DNA of 64,000 nt from Calliphora vicina. Lineage: Eukaryota; Arthropoda; Insecta; Diptera; Calliphoridae. A program made the translations under genes and the position numbers. The stretch lies in contig NC_088780.1 in the NCBI RefSeq assembly GCF_958450345.1, forward strand, positions 44,508,033 to 44,572,032. Reading direction: 5' to 3'. The notes beneath the pieces were generated by a model. It saw only the letters and a list, made by a program, of their open reading frames with translations. It was not told the origin of the DNA and ran no database searches. The stretch's first letter is position 1; each line of letters opens with the position of its first letter. Shown here one piece after another: positions 1 through 10,558 of the stretch.

Positions 1-229
1 TTCGAATAATTAAAATTTTTTTAAAAAAGTAAAGAATGAAGTTTTGATGTCGGTTATTTAATATTTTATTGAAAAAAAAAAACAAAAAATAACGTTAAAG
101 TTAACAATTCAAGTACTGAGAATGTTAAAAAACATTCGAAAACAAAGTCCATCATTAAATTTTCAACAGAAATATTCGATCAGATTCCCTAACGAATAAT
201 CTACAAAACAATTGACTAGCAAACTCTTT

Positions 230-494
230 AGTCCCGGTCCACACTGTGAAACATTTGCTGCAAAACATTTGAGTTTGTTGATGAAAGGGGAAAGAGGGAT
301 GAAAAAGGGATCTTTGTTTCATGTACATGAAGTTTTTGTTGAGTATGTCATCCACATTTATTCGTTCGTATTCGTACTGTACAGAAATGTCAAAAACTGA
401 AAAGCAAAAACATCACTGTATGGACACGAATGCAGTTTCAAAAGAGAATTTAAAAATGTTTTGCAGCAAATGTTTCACAGTGTGGACCGGGACT
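230..494. mobile_element. MITE with about 42-bp terminal inverted repeats
   Basis: The first roughly 42 bases begin AGTCCCGGTCCACACTGTG and are repeated inverted at 455-494. The interior is about 180 bp with no coding content. Flanks read TTT before and TAG after, so the target duplication is not clear. Superfamily is unknown. Confidence 0.7.
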
Positions 495-568
495 TAGTTT
501 CCGTTCTATGCTTTAAAACATTTGAGCTAGTTGGACATGATCCTGAATTCAAATACAATATAAACGTA

Positions 569-773
569 TTAAGAACCATAGAGAATAGACATAGAGCGGA
601 AACTCTCCTGTCAAAGACCTAACTCAGTTGTCAAAAACCTAAGTGGTGAGAATGTATTAGTAGAAAAAACTATATGAAATCCAAAAACAACACTCGTATG
701 TGTGAATATTTTGAGTAATTTTTTAGTTTGCGTTTTTTTCTAGTTTCCGCTCTATGTTCTCTATGTTAAGAAC
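569..773. mobile_element. hAT-type MITE, copy 1, with 8-bp target duplication
   Basis: The element proper is 577-765 (189 bp). Its ends are CATAGAGAA... and the inverse ...TTCTCTATG, followed inward by the GAGCGGAAACT motif and its complement. It is flanked by a perfect 8-bp direct repeat TTAAGAAC (569-576 and 766-773). A second copy in opposite orientation is at 47364-47551 with its own 8-bp repeat. Both target sites fit the nTnnnnAn pattern of hAT transposons. It is non-autonomous with no ORF. Confidence 0.85.
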
Positions 774-1610
774 TTTTTATGTCGTTCATTAATTCGGGTT
801 TTAAATTGAGTAACTAATTCTTTAGTAAATTAATTATTCACTATTTCTAAATAATTTATAACAAATTGTATTATACCCGCAAGCTCTATCAAGGTTGCCG
901 AAACTTTGCTTAATAAAGTGGTCTTGGGGAATTACAGAATAAAGGGAATCTGTCCAAAGTTTGATATCATTGTCAGTGAATGTGGCTAATTTGAAGTCAG
1001 GCAGTGCATGATTGACGCATTTACAAATACGCAACAAGTTTATTACCATGTTAGACAAAGATGTTCAACGAAGTTCAAAATCATGTATAAGACGAACTCC
1101 ATTGTCTTGCAACAAAACTTTGTTTGTGTTTATCATTCGATTTATTAAATATTTTGCAACACTTACGTACGCGGTTAATAACATCACTTATATACATATA
1201 TTTTAAGATCATGGCCTTCATCTATTTCAATGTAATCATTATAAATGTCATCCTGAATATCACTTTCGACGACCGTTTTAAAATTACATTCTGCATCACA
1301 TTCAACTCCACTTTAATCTAAGTTAAAATTTTGATTATTAATTTCGATTCTTCTAATATTTCGCCAGCTAAATAACAAATATTTTATTCCGTAACTTTTT
1401 TCATTGCTTCAAGTCCTAAGTTAAAAATTTTGAAAGATTTGTTTTCACAATAGTAATTTCTTGCAGTAATATTTATATATTTGTAGAAGGAGCTATCTTT
1501 AGTTATTTGTCTAATTTCAGAAACAATACAATTTTTGTAAGTTTATTACTTATTTAAATTTGGAATTATGAAAAATTTTAAGAAATTTAATAAATTTAAA
1601 TATATATGAA
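774..1610. other. AT-rich stretch, nothing recognised
   Basis: Only short chance reading frames occur. No transposase motif, tandem repeat or RNA gene is visible. It may be the interior of the element ending at 1755. Confidence 0.5.
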
Positions 1611-1755
1611 CACTTATTCGTTTTATTCGATTATTCTTCATAAAATTGTTCGAATTTTTCGTTATTCGAAAATGGCAATTTTTAAATGGTTCGAATAATT
1701 ATTCGTAAGAAATTATTCGATTAATCGAACGATTATTAGTCGAATGAATACCCTA

Positions 1756-2830
1756 ATATGTACATATGTACAGGAATATGCGATAGTTTAACTATATTAT
1801 AAAAATATTGATATTATATATATAACATTGGATGAACATTTCTCTCCATTATGATTCCCTATGTATTCACTTAACTACGATCCTTAAGATATATCCCTAT
1901 GACTACGATAGTAATATAAATCATACATTATTAATTTTAAAGTTTCTTAAGATTTTCGCCGTTTTAAATTTAAGTAGGAATATTTTTTAAATCACCGTTA
2001 CACTTTAAGTTGATACCCAGCTAAAAAAAACTGTACATCCTAGGATATAATAGAAATTTAAAAAAAAAACTAATTTTGAAATTTGTAATAAGGAATCTCG
2101 CAATTCCAAAAAAATGTTGAAAAATCCCAAAAAATACTAGGGCTGGGGTGATCGAAACCCTTTTATCAAATAATTAAGAATATATTGGGCCATCTAAAAT
2201 GGGTTACTATATTTTAATATCAACTATGCGATTTGGTAATTTTCGCCCTAAATTTAAACTTTACATAAAAAATAGACAAATTTTGGCTGGACCTGGTCCC
2301 CTCGGTATAAACAATTTTCAAAGTTTTTTTCATTTCGATATTTGATGTAAAGTTAGATTTTCAAAATCTATAAATTCTTTATACATCTTCTAAGAAATTT
2401 TTTAGATAACTTAAACAGATATATAAAGTACTTTTTTCCCAAAAAAAAACAAACGAAAAATTACATTTTTTAATTTTTTAAATTCAAATACATAAAACTT
2501 TGGACTAAGTATTGATTTTTAAACAATTATTTTTTTATTTGACATATACATTTCTTTTTAGTCCAATAAAAGAAAAATGGGGAATATTTGGACCCACTGT
2601 TATTAATGTTAAATGGCAACACATTAAACAAACATATTTTTAAACCATCTGACAAATCAAAATCCTTGCACATCTTATTTATTATCTATTTTATTAGTGT
2701 ATCCTCTTATTCTCTTTTATATTTAAAAATCTTTTTCTCATTATATTTGTAACGTGCGAAGAATAAACTTTATCATTAAAACCGAATAATATCGAAGTTA
2801 TTATTTCTACAATTAAAAAAACTGGAGTAG
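1756..2830. other. AT-rich stretch, probably old repeat sequence
   Basis: There is no coding content. The phrasing around 2140-2330 (ggctggggtgatcgaaac, ctggacctggtcccctcgg) reads like diverged repetitive DNA, but no boundary or second copy is visible here. Confidence 0.35.
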
Positions 2831-3004
2831 GTCGGTTTAAAATGTTGAAAATTTAATTTTCAAATGCGAATATCTCCTAAGCCATAAGAGCTAATTGATA
2901 GCTAAGACAAGTGCTCGAAGAGAATCTTCTATATATTTATCTCTTTTTTAAATCAGAAGGAAAACGAAGCAATAGTATCGTATTAAATATTAAAATAAAC
3001 AAGG

Positions 3005-3175
3005 TGTACTACTTTGGGGACCACTGCACGCGCCCTTAGTGGGCCCATGAGATCCCAATTCGAAACTTGAACTCGATAACACTTCCTCTTTGCGCATGTC
3101 AAATTTCATTAAAATCGGACTAACCGTTTAGAAGTTACAGATTTATTTTCCTCTTTTTTGTTCTATACCACTGTG
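3005..3175. repeat. Dispersed repeat ending in a Transib-like terminus, copy 1
   Basis: This stretch aligns with 31285-31411. Shared blocks include ACTCGA(T/C)AACACTTCC, TTTGCGCAT and TTTAGAAGTTACAGATTTAT. Both end in ATACCACTGTG, the inverse complement of CACAGTGGTAT that begins the element at 48122. The five bases after the end are CAGCG, one change from a CGNCG-type site. No left terminus was found, so the copy is truncated or diverged. Confidence 0.55.
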
Positions 3176-3180
3176 CAGCG

Positions 3181-3803
3181 CCCTCTAGCGTGAGTTTTAT
3201 GTAAAAATAAATATCAAAAATGAATTTGTCGTCCCCAAAAACAGTAAGATACCACAACTTTCCAGGATAATAAAAATAAATAATCATTGTTTTATCAAAT
3301 TTTTAATGATTTTTTTCTTGTTGGACAGCATTCCAAAATCACCAATTTCAAGTTTGTGGAAAAAAAATCTAGCTCTGAACTAAAAAAAAGCCATTAGGGC
3401 TTTGATATGGGAAGCGTCAACTTTCATTTGCTTTTGGTTTCATCCCATTCTGATTTTGGTTGTTTCACAGTGTTATTTGCTATTGCATTCGTTCATTTGT
3501 ATTGTATCTAGGGTTTTTAAAAAATTAAAAACTGACGAAAATACATAGAAAACAAGTTGGAACTCTATTTTTTTCACCAAAAAACAGTAAAAAGTTGTTT
3601 ACAGTTTTTTGCTTATATCTCGGCAATAATAGACCGCTTATTATTACTATTATTATTATTATTTATTTTGGGTTTTTCGTATGAAAATTTATAAAGTGAA
3701 TTCATTATTTATAGAATTTATTTCTTATTGAATCATTCTAATTTCTTTAAATTTCTTCTTAAAATAGCTTGAAAAATTTATTAAATTATTTAATTTTTTT
3801 CAT
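3181..3803. other. AT-rich stretch, no gene
   Basis: It contains a short imperfect TTA microsatellite near 3640-3660. Nothing else was recognised. Confidence 0.5.
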
Positions 3804-3977
3804 TACCATACAATGTCCAGCTTATTTCAGCTATAAGCGTTATTCAATGATTGCGCATGTCTGATGAAATTGTTCACCATGCTCATCAGATTCACCAACT
3901 TTTATCAGACATGCGCACCCATTGAATAAAAAGTATTCCTTCACTTATCGCTGAAATATGCTGGACATTGTATGGTA
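3804..3977. mobile_element. Palindromic MITE flanked by TA
   Basis: The element at 3806-3975 (170 bp) is an almost complete palindrome. It starts CCATACAATGTCCAGC and ends with the inverse complement. The inner parts also pair (GCGCATGTCTGAT against ATCAGACATGCGC). It is flanked by TA on both sides, fitting a Tc1/mariner-type target. No ORF. The loop is only a few bases near 3890. Confidence 0.8.
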
Positions 3978-4365
3978 ATTGTATAAATGCGAAGAAAACC
4001 CTAGGCTCTCTTTTGTTATGTCTTATTTCTGACTTTCTGGTTCAATTTTCCGTGTTGGTGTATTCAGGAACTTATAGAAAAATTTCACGGATAACATTTT
4101 AACCCCTTAAATCCCTGTTTTAATAGTGTTTTTTGCTCTTTTTTCAAAGAAGGACAAAAAAGACCCATGCCTTGAGGAATTAGAGGGTTAACATATTCTA
4201 CAAAAATGTTATTCTTAATATTTTACATAAATTTGCTGAACACATTTTATACCTAAAATGTAACGATCACATGGTTTCTTATGCCGATTAACAATAAGAA
4301 TGTGGCAGAGTTCGGAATCTTTAACATCTTTTTCATCAAAAAATTTGTTTTGAAATAAATTTCAG

Positions 4366-4705
4366 GAATTTCCAATTATATTTCAGATCTTTCCACTTGT
4401 ATTTCAGAAATTTCTAATTGTATTTCAGAATTATCCAATTTTATTTCAGAATTTTGAATTTATACTTAAAAAGTTTATAATTGTAGTTCAGACATTTCCA
4501 TTTGTATTTAAGATAATTTAAATAGCATTACCAATGGAAATTTCTGAAAAATAATTGGAAAATACTGAAATAAAATTAGAAACTTTTAAAGTATAAATTC
4601 AAAATTCTGAAATAAGATTGAAAAATTCTGAAATACAATTAGAAATTTCTTAAATACAAGAGGAAAGAACTAAAATATAATTGGAATTTTATGAAATATA
4701 ATTGG
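4366..4705. repeat. Foldback built from short TTTCAGAA/TTCTGAAA subrepeats
   Basis: The left half repeats a unit of about 25 bp of the form TTTCAGAATTTCCAATTGTA. The right half repeats its inverse complement. The turn lies around 4515-4535. The subrepeats are diverged. There is no protein coding. It resembles foldback-type elements with tandem arms, but no target duplication is clear. Confidence 0.65.
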
Positions 4706-5060
4706 ACATTGACAGATTTCAAAATAATTTAAAACCCAGGATTCTAGGACATTGGTGTGTCTTCTGTAAATTTTGTAAGGAACTCAGCAAGTTCGCAAGC
4801 TAAGCTAATGATATACAATCCTTAGAAAAAGATTATTTATTCTTTGGAGTTTTAAATATTAAATAAGACAACAAATGTCGTATTCCATAAATAATTGCAT
4901 CGGTTGTACTTGCATTTGAAATAAAAATTATTTCCAAACAAAAATCGTCCCTCTTAGTGAATAACCCTTTAAATGATTTATGTGAGAACTGCCGTTTGAC
5001 AAAGATGTTAATGTTCAAAGAGTCTGAAGGACTAAGTAGTGTTTAGTTAACTCAACCAAT
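4706..5060. other. AT-rich stretch, no gene
   Basis: Only a short chance frame on the minus strand. No motif recognised. Confidence 0.45.
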
Positions 5061-5360
5061 TTTGTTATATTTAGATTAAATCCCATTCCATTTCCTACGG
5101 CTCAGTTGCTGAGCATTCTCAAGTCACTTATCACATCCAGAAACATTCCTGGAATCATCAATATCAACCCTTACTTTGCTGTCCAGTTGTCCAAGAACCG
5201 AGTTAACAATAGTCAGCCACAGGACATATCACCCCACTTTGCACGTTCAACATGTTTTTACTTTTCATTATTCACAAGACTTGCAGTTTATGGATGGATT
5301 TTAGCATGGTTGCTGACGTACATATATTTTAATAGAACAATTAATGTTAAATTCAAGTAA
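5061..5360 (+). other. Unrecognised less AT-rich segment with an 84-codon frame
   Basis: From 5106 a frame of 84 codons runs to 5360 and continues open upstream to about 5076. That point is preceded by a pyrimidine-containing TTTAG resembling a splice acceptor. Base composition is more balanced than in the surroundings over 5076-5260. I do not recognise the peptide. It may be a decayed transposon fragment or a chance frame. Nothing nearby supports a complete gene. Confidence 0.2.
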
Positions 5361-5537
5361 TACCAATTTTTATCCCAAATGCATGAAATAACTAATTTTA
5401 GATTTTTTTTTATTAAAATACTTAATAAGTTGTTTTAAATTAATTGTTTAAATATTTTAATCAGACTGTATTTTCTAATGTTTTTAATAATTGGATTCAA
5501 TGTGTAGTAATATGGTGAAGACACGAAGATTTGTTGG

Positions 5538-5591
5538 TTTAAATGCATTTAAAATCATTTATAACATTCAATGATTTTAAATGCATTTAAA
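5538..5591. repeat. Perfect 22-bp inverted repeat (hairpin)
   Basis: The arms 5538-5559 and 5570-5591 are exact inverse complements (TTTAAATGCATTTAAAATCATT), separated by 10 bases. There is no T-run typical of a terminator, and bacterial-style termination is not relevant here. It may be the core of a small palindromic element. Confidence 0.8.
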
Positions 5592-6540
5592 TCGCTTCCT
5601 AGCTTATAAAAATCCTTATGAATTTGGTACATTATTTTTGTGTTATTAGAGCAAAAATAGATTTTTCGCCTAACACTGTACAAATACTTCCAATACTCTT
5701 AAATTTTGTATCTTAAAACTGAAACTACTATCCCCAGATATTTAATTTTAATATCAATATTAAAAACGTGATTCAGCTAAATATTTCCAATACAACAACC
5801 TGGGATTTAAACTATTTATAGGACATTTATACGTTTATTTTTGTTCACACCGAATAAACTTTTTCGTTTATACGATGAAAATAAAACTTAAATAACAAAG
5901 AGTTTTTATACTCCAAGAAAAAAATGTTAAACCACTTTCTACCACCAAAAGAAACAACAACAATGTATATTTTAAACAACATCAACTTTTCCACAAAGTC
6001 CATATGCCATGCTGCACTTTTTATAATAAAAAAGAAAACGAAATAAAATAAAAAATAAAATAAAACCAAAAAGGTGTTTTTCTCACCAAACAATGAACCG
6101 CAACAACAAAAGAAGCAGCAGCGGTATATGTACGTTCGTACGATTGTATGTAGATTCTTGAGAAACTACATTAAAAAACGTAGTAGTAGTAGTTTTATTT
6201 TGAACGTTACAACAAACACATAATAAGAAAAAATAAAGTTGTCGCATAACACTTGTCGCCTGTCTGACATCAAGATATTAATGTATGAAACAACAAACAC
6301 AAACCCTTATACTCATACATATTAACTCGTACTCTCACAAATATTTCTCATAACATAGATACTCACAATAATTTTGCTAGTTTGCATGAAGACTGTCATA
6401 TCTTAATAATATATATTTTTTAAACTGAGTAAGTAATAATTTAATTTAAAAATATCTGTTAGGTTTTTTATGAATAATAAAAAAATAATTTTTGTAAAGT
6501 CTGGGCTCTGTGCAGGAGTTTCTATAAGTTTGGGACAGTT
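5592..6540. other. AT-rich stretch, no gene
   Basis: Simple AAAATAAAA-rich and AACAACAAC-rich patches. No repeat boundary or coding motif recognised. Confidence 0.45.
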
Positions 6541-6765
6541 ATGGATCAACCAAAGATTTGCAACACCTGATGTGAGCTTGGGATCGTAGTCTTGATAAAA
6601 GGAAAAGATGTTTTCTGTACCAACTTTTTCGCACTTTGCTCTAAATGTTGCTTCAAAATGTTGAGATAGACAAATTTGTCCATTTTGCCATCGATAAAAT
6701 ACAAATTACATACTCCGGCACTCAATTTGCAGCCCAAACCAAAAAACAATTTTTTTGGAACATCC
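6540..6765 (-). pseudogene. Tc1-like transposase fragment
   Basis: The minus strand encodes a stretch typical of the catalytic region of Tc1-family transposases. It reads from a GLG-type glycine motif through NLYFIDGKMDKFVYLNIL and on to KQHLEQSAKKL. The family normally has about 340 residues, and only about 65 remain. There is no intact start, the upstream DDE residues are missing and the downstream reading is disturbed. No inverted repeats were found around it. It is a dead relic. Confidence 0.7.
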
Positions 6766-7200
6766 TTTTATGTTTAGAGAAAGTTTATATCAGACAAACT
6801 CTTGTCCGAGCTCGAAAATAACGGGTTCACTTTCATTTCGATGGTGATTTATTAGAGAACATTTTAGGTTAGTAGTTAATCTAGATGATAATAAAAAACA
6901 TCTGCTATTTTATAAAAAAAAATATAAATTTTTAGGTAAATTTTTTAAAAAATTTAAAAATTTTAAAGAATCATAACTCATATTCTTTATATAATTTTTA
7001 AAAATTACTAAAAAATATATTATTAAACATACATAAATAAAGGATCAAGAACAATTAAAACAATTAAATATCATACCAAACCATGTAAACTGTTATTTTG
7101 AGTGATTTATTTTTATCACAAAATATAAATCACAATTTGAGTTTTTTTGGTATATTGACGAGTTATTTTCGGTCTCTCACATAATGAACAAAAACTAGTG
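6766..7200. other. AT-rich stretch, no gene
   Basis: Homopolymer-rich sequence. Nothing recognised. Confidence 0.45.
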
Positions 7201-7212
7201 TTATTCATTTCA

Positions 7213-7322
7213 ATCAGCTCAATTATGACTAAAAATTCCCTGGGAGTTTTTTTTCCTGTTTTTCCTATTAAAATTCAGTAAGAAAAAACTCCCGGGGAAT
7301 TTTTAGTCATAATTGAGCTGAT
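7213..7322. mobile_element. Small palindromic MITE (40-bp arms)
   Basis: The arms 7213-7252 and 7282-7322 are inverse complements (ATCAGCTCAATTATGACTAA at the outer end) with one or two mismatches, around a loop of about 30 bases. It could fold into a long hairpin. No target duplication is obvious. Confidence 0.75.
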
Positions 7323-7329
7323 AATTGGC

Positions 7330-7540
7330 CTGAATATATTTACTAATATGTTACGTATGAGTAACACATAATAATAATACTAAGCATCACAATATGTATA
7401 CGCCTACAGATCATTTCAGTTAATTGAATATAAAATAAATGTAAAAAGGTGTTGCATATTTTCGGGATGATTATAATTGCTGTATGATTGGTAGCACTCC
7501 GAAGAAATTTCAAAAACTTATAAATTAAACCGATATTTCC
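7330..7540 (+). repeat. Dispersed repeat shared with 15290-15430
   Basis: Ordered blocks are shared with 15290-15430: ACGCCTA(C/T)A, AAATGTAAAA(A/G)(G/A), GCATATTTTC(G/A)GGAT and the following AAA-TTATAAAT-AACC. It is a diverged non-coding repeat of unknown family. Confidence 0.5.
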
Positions 7541-8215
7541 TTATGGATACTTATACAATTTCACACGGCTATAGGTAAAGGTATATTGGAATTTAAGAAA
7601 TGATTATGGAGCTTATAGACAGTCCGACCACAAGTCACAAGCCCACTAAGTTTGACACCTCCGATATACGTTAAATCTAAACGAAGCTAATTTTCTATTT
7701 TTGATTCGATATCAAACATTTTATATCATGAAAGAGCACAGTAAATTCACAAGCTTTTGAGCTTGTGTCTTCGATTTTGACCATATTCGGTAATCACTTA
7801 CTCCTTGGAGTCATTTGGATATTTCCAAATTCTTTTTAATTTCAAAAAACTCGTGATTTTATTCACGATTTAATTTTTTTACATAATCAAGAAAATTCAC
7901 ATGAGCTGCAACTTTGTCTATACATATATACAATAAAAGAGTAACGTAACTGACTGATTCATTCTGTTTGGTATTTTTTTGAAATTCGAAACCAAAGTGG
8001 CCATATGGGGTTACAAAATAGTCCCCGTAGAACCCTCTGTTAACATCTATTAATTTTTTAAAATAATCTAATCATAATAACTATTTTAGTTTTTTATGTG
8101 AAAGAATGTATTATTGTCTTATTGAGTGTATGACTAAAAAATTATTTTTTTTTTTAATTTTTAGTTTTTATTTTTAAATATTTGTACAATATAAATTCGT
8201 TCGAAGTATTGTTAG
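7541..8215. other. Non-coding stretch
   Basis: No ORF or repeat boundary recognised. Phrases such as accaaagtggccatatgggg resemble generic repetitive fly DNA. Confidence 0.4.
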
Positions 8216-8219
8216 CTAT

Positions 8220-8560
8220 GTATGCATTCCGAGACAAAATAACTGCTCAACTTTTGACACCAAGAACGAATCAAGCAAGGGCAAGGTCTGGACTATAAGA
8301 CGTGTTAAAACTTCCCAACCATGTAACGGCCTGATTTTAGCAGCTCATAATAGACAGGACTTTTTTCCTCCCACCAAATACAGATCATTACCTTAGCGCC
8401 ATGGATACTTGGCTTTGGTGTCGATTCGGTCGGTTGACCAGGCTTAACGTGCGATCTCTTATGTTTCGGGTTATCGTAATGGATTCATTTTTCATCGCAA
8501 TTAATGATTCCATAACGCAAAATGTATCTCAGCTTCAATTTTTATGGTACCCAATTTTCT
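8220..8560 (-). pseudogene. Mariner-like transposase fragment
   Basis: Read on the minus strand, the region holds the classic mariner block around the second catalytic aspartate: CDEKWIHYDNPKHKRSH, then GQPTESTPKP, then VMICIWWEEKSPVYYELLK. One further relative is at 9443-10554. The terminal domains are absent and the frame is broken toward both ends. It is a dead copy with no inverted repeats recognised. Confidence 0.8.
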
Positions 8561-8564
8561 TCCT

Positions 8565-9440
8565 TGCTTTTGCTGCTCGTAAATAGTAAAAATAGTCAAA
8601 TTTTGAATAGCATAAAAATGGTAGTAAAACAATTTTTTCTTATATTATACATTAATAACCTAACAATATATTTAAATTTGAAAAATGTTTATAGCAATTT
8701 AGCATATTCAGATTTATTACAACTTGTTTCGATCGATCCACTCAGTAATTTCTGACCACTCTGTTCAAAATAAATATCATAACTCGTAATAATATATAGC
8801 AATAAATGAGACAAATGTAATAATTTGACAAAACAAATCAATAAAAATGTAACCCATGAAACAGTCAGAAATATACTTCTCTATATCTAAATATTACAAA
8901 TTTAAACCAATTCATGCACTAATATTTAAATTGTTTCTCTGAATAAATTTACGAAAATATTTAGAGCGAAATTTAGGCGAATGGTTCGAATTTACTTGAA
9001 ATTATATTTTTGGAGTTATGGTACTCTTATTGCAACTGGGCAATATGTACAAATGTATATTTAATTTCTACCTATGTTGTGTTACATACACTTGCTTGTA
9101 TGGTTCTGTTTGTACAAATAAACCTATTTTGTTGCATGTGAATATGTTCTGTGTCTTTTGTTGCCAGTTTCCGTTTCCGTAACGCTATTTTTATGACACT
9201 TTCACATACATACATAATCAAACAAACACACAAAGTGAACGCGTATGAAAGATAAACTTTTTCGTTTGCTACGAAAAATTACTAATGTCTTTGTTACTGC
9301 TGTTGTTACCTTTGCTGTAAGTTTTTGTTGTGGTTGTTATATGTATGAACATTACAGATAGTAAGGAGTAAGTTCTATTTAGTAGAAGTAGTAGTAGTTA
9401 CAGTGTAACAATGATTTATGTAAACAAAATATAACTTTTA
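8565..9440. other. AT-rich stretch, no gene
   Basis: Nothing recognised apart from short simple-sequence patches (GTAGTAGTAG near 9385). Confidence 0.45.
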
Positions 9441-9590
9441 TGTATATGACTTAAAAATGCGGGATTTACAATATATGGCGTATCTTCTGATTGTGGTTTT
9501 TGATTTTAATAACTTAAATGTAATTCTAATGGGTCATGCATTTATTCTCACTCAGTTATTGATTATTATAGTAGTTTTTTTGCCTCGAAA

Positions 9591-10500
9591 ATGAAGAATT
9601 TTGTGCCAAAAAAGGTCATCCCAAAAAAACTAGAAGACCAAGAATTGAAGGCAATACTACATGAAGATTGATATAAAGCTCAACAAAAGCTTTCTAAATC
9701 ATTGGGAGCTACTCAAGCAGCAATTTCAAAACATTCACGAGCAACAGGATTCAACCAAAAGCAGGGAAATTGGGAACCATACGAATTGAAGCCGAGAGAC
9801 CTTGAAAGATGATTTGTATATCCGAAATGCTATAAAATCAGTTTTGCACCGAATAATTACTTGCGATGAAAAATGGATTCATTACGATAAACCAAAGAGT
9901 AAGAGATCGTATGTAAAGCCCGGTTAACCAACCGAATCGACACCAAAACCATGGCGTTAAAGTAATGCTCTGTATTTGGTGGAAGCAAAAGTATCATATT
10001 AAGGTGCCCCGATAGTGTAGACGGTAGTGTGCTGGACTATCAATCTGAGGGTTGCGGGTTCGATTCCCGCCAGAGACTCTGGGTGTACCTGCAGACAAGC
10101 AAAACGCTTCGCAGTTTGTGTTTGTTTTAAAAAAAAAAAAAAATATCTACCATAAACATCTGAAATCAAACCATCATATGAAAACTGTACAGAAAGCAAC
10201 TGATTCGATTGAAGCGAGCATTGGCAAAACATGAAACCGTAATATTCCATCATGACAACACTTGGCCTGTTATAATGATGTAGTTGCGAAGTTTCGCCTC
10301 ACCTGCCTAATAGTTCAGACCTTTCTTCGTCCGTCTACTATTTGTTTCGATCAATACAGCATGCTCTCTCTGGGTCACTTTGGAATATAGTATCCAAAAT
10401 TGCCTTGATTCTTTCTTGGCCTCAAAAGACGATCAGTTCTTTTAGGTTGGAATTCAAATGTTGCCAGAAGGACTTTGAATACATTTTTATTTTACAAATG
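9591..10500 (+). pseudogene. Mariner transposase pseudogene
   Basis: From the ATG at 9591 the recognisable blocks, in order, are KALHED-like, AQQKLSKSLGATQAAISKH (helix-turn-helix), RATGFNQKQGNWEPYELKPR, then after a deletion ITCDEKWIHYDKPKSKRSY (catalytic D), a gap with the SINE, QLIRLKRALAKHETVIFHHDN (catalytic D near HDN) and near the end SWPQ/ASKDDQFF with MLPE. There are in-frame stops and several frameshifts (for example a TGA at 9669-9671 in the first block). The protein cannot be made. The family normally uses a DD34D triad in the nucleus. Confidence 0.85.
10003..10143 (+). mobile_element. tRNA-like SINE inserted in the mariner relic
   Basis: About 141 bp. It starts GGTGCCCCGATAGTGTAG. 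A Pol III A box (TAGTGTAGACGG) lies near 10014-10025 and a consensus B box (GGTTCGATTCC) near 10057-10067, followed by a short tail and a poly(A) run at 10129-10143. The cloverleaf is imperfect and the 3' end carries poly(A), so it is a SINE, not a functional tRNA gene. It interrupts mariner coding sequence between the IWWKQK and YHKHL/ELLK blocks, so it is younger than the mariner. A target duplication is not clearly visible. Confidence 0.8.
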
Positions 10501-10558
10501 TATCAAAATAAAAGCTAAACTTTAAAAAAAAATCCCGCATTTTGAAGTCATATACCCA

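Larger units (their letters stand above)
1..1755. mobile_element. hAT-type element with TTCGAATAAT arms (partial, tentative)
   Basis: The right arm, about 1611-1755, is dense in the word ATTCGAATAATT and its variants and ends in GAATACCCTA. Read from the other strand the terminus is TAGGGTATTCG. The window opens with TTCGAATAATT, which could be the inner edge of the matching left arm. A second right arm of this family lies at 17645-17761. The TAG terminus and word-rich arms resemble the element at 60111-62023, which has an 8-bp target duplication, so hAT affiliation is an inference. No transposase is seen. Two small MITEs sit inside (230-494 and 577-765). The left boundary is outside or at the edge of the window. 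Confidence 0.4.
9443..10554 (+). mobile_element. Mariner-like element, internally deleted and split by a SINE
   Basis: The terminal inverted repeats are 9443-9466 and 10531-10554. They begin TATATGACTT and include AAATGCGGGATT, with one mismatch over 24 bases, and each begins with the TA expected for a target duplication. Without the SINE (10003-10143) the element is about 970 bp, shorter than the usual 1.3 kb of mariner, so part of the transposase gene is deleted. It is clearly a relic. Confidence 0.88.

Noticed and set aside
10003..10090. A functional tRNA gene
   Set aside because: A and B boxes are good, but the acceptor and anticodon stems do not pair well, and a poly(A) tail follows, which fits a SINE.
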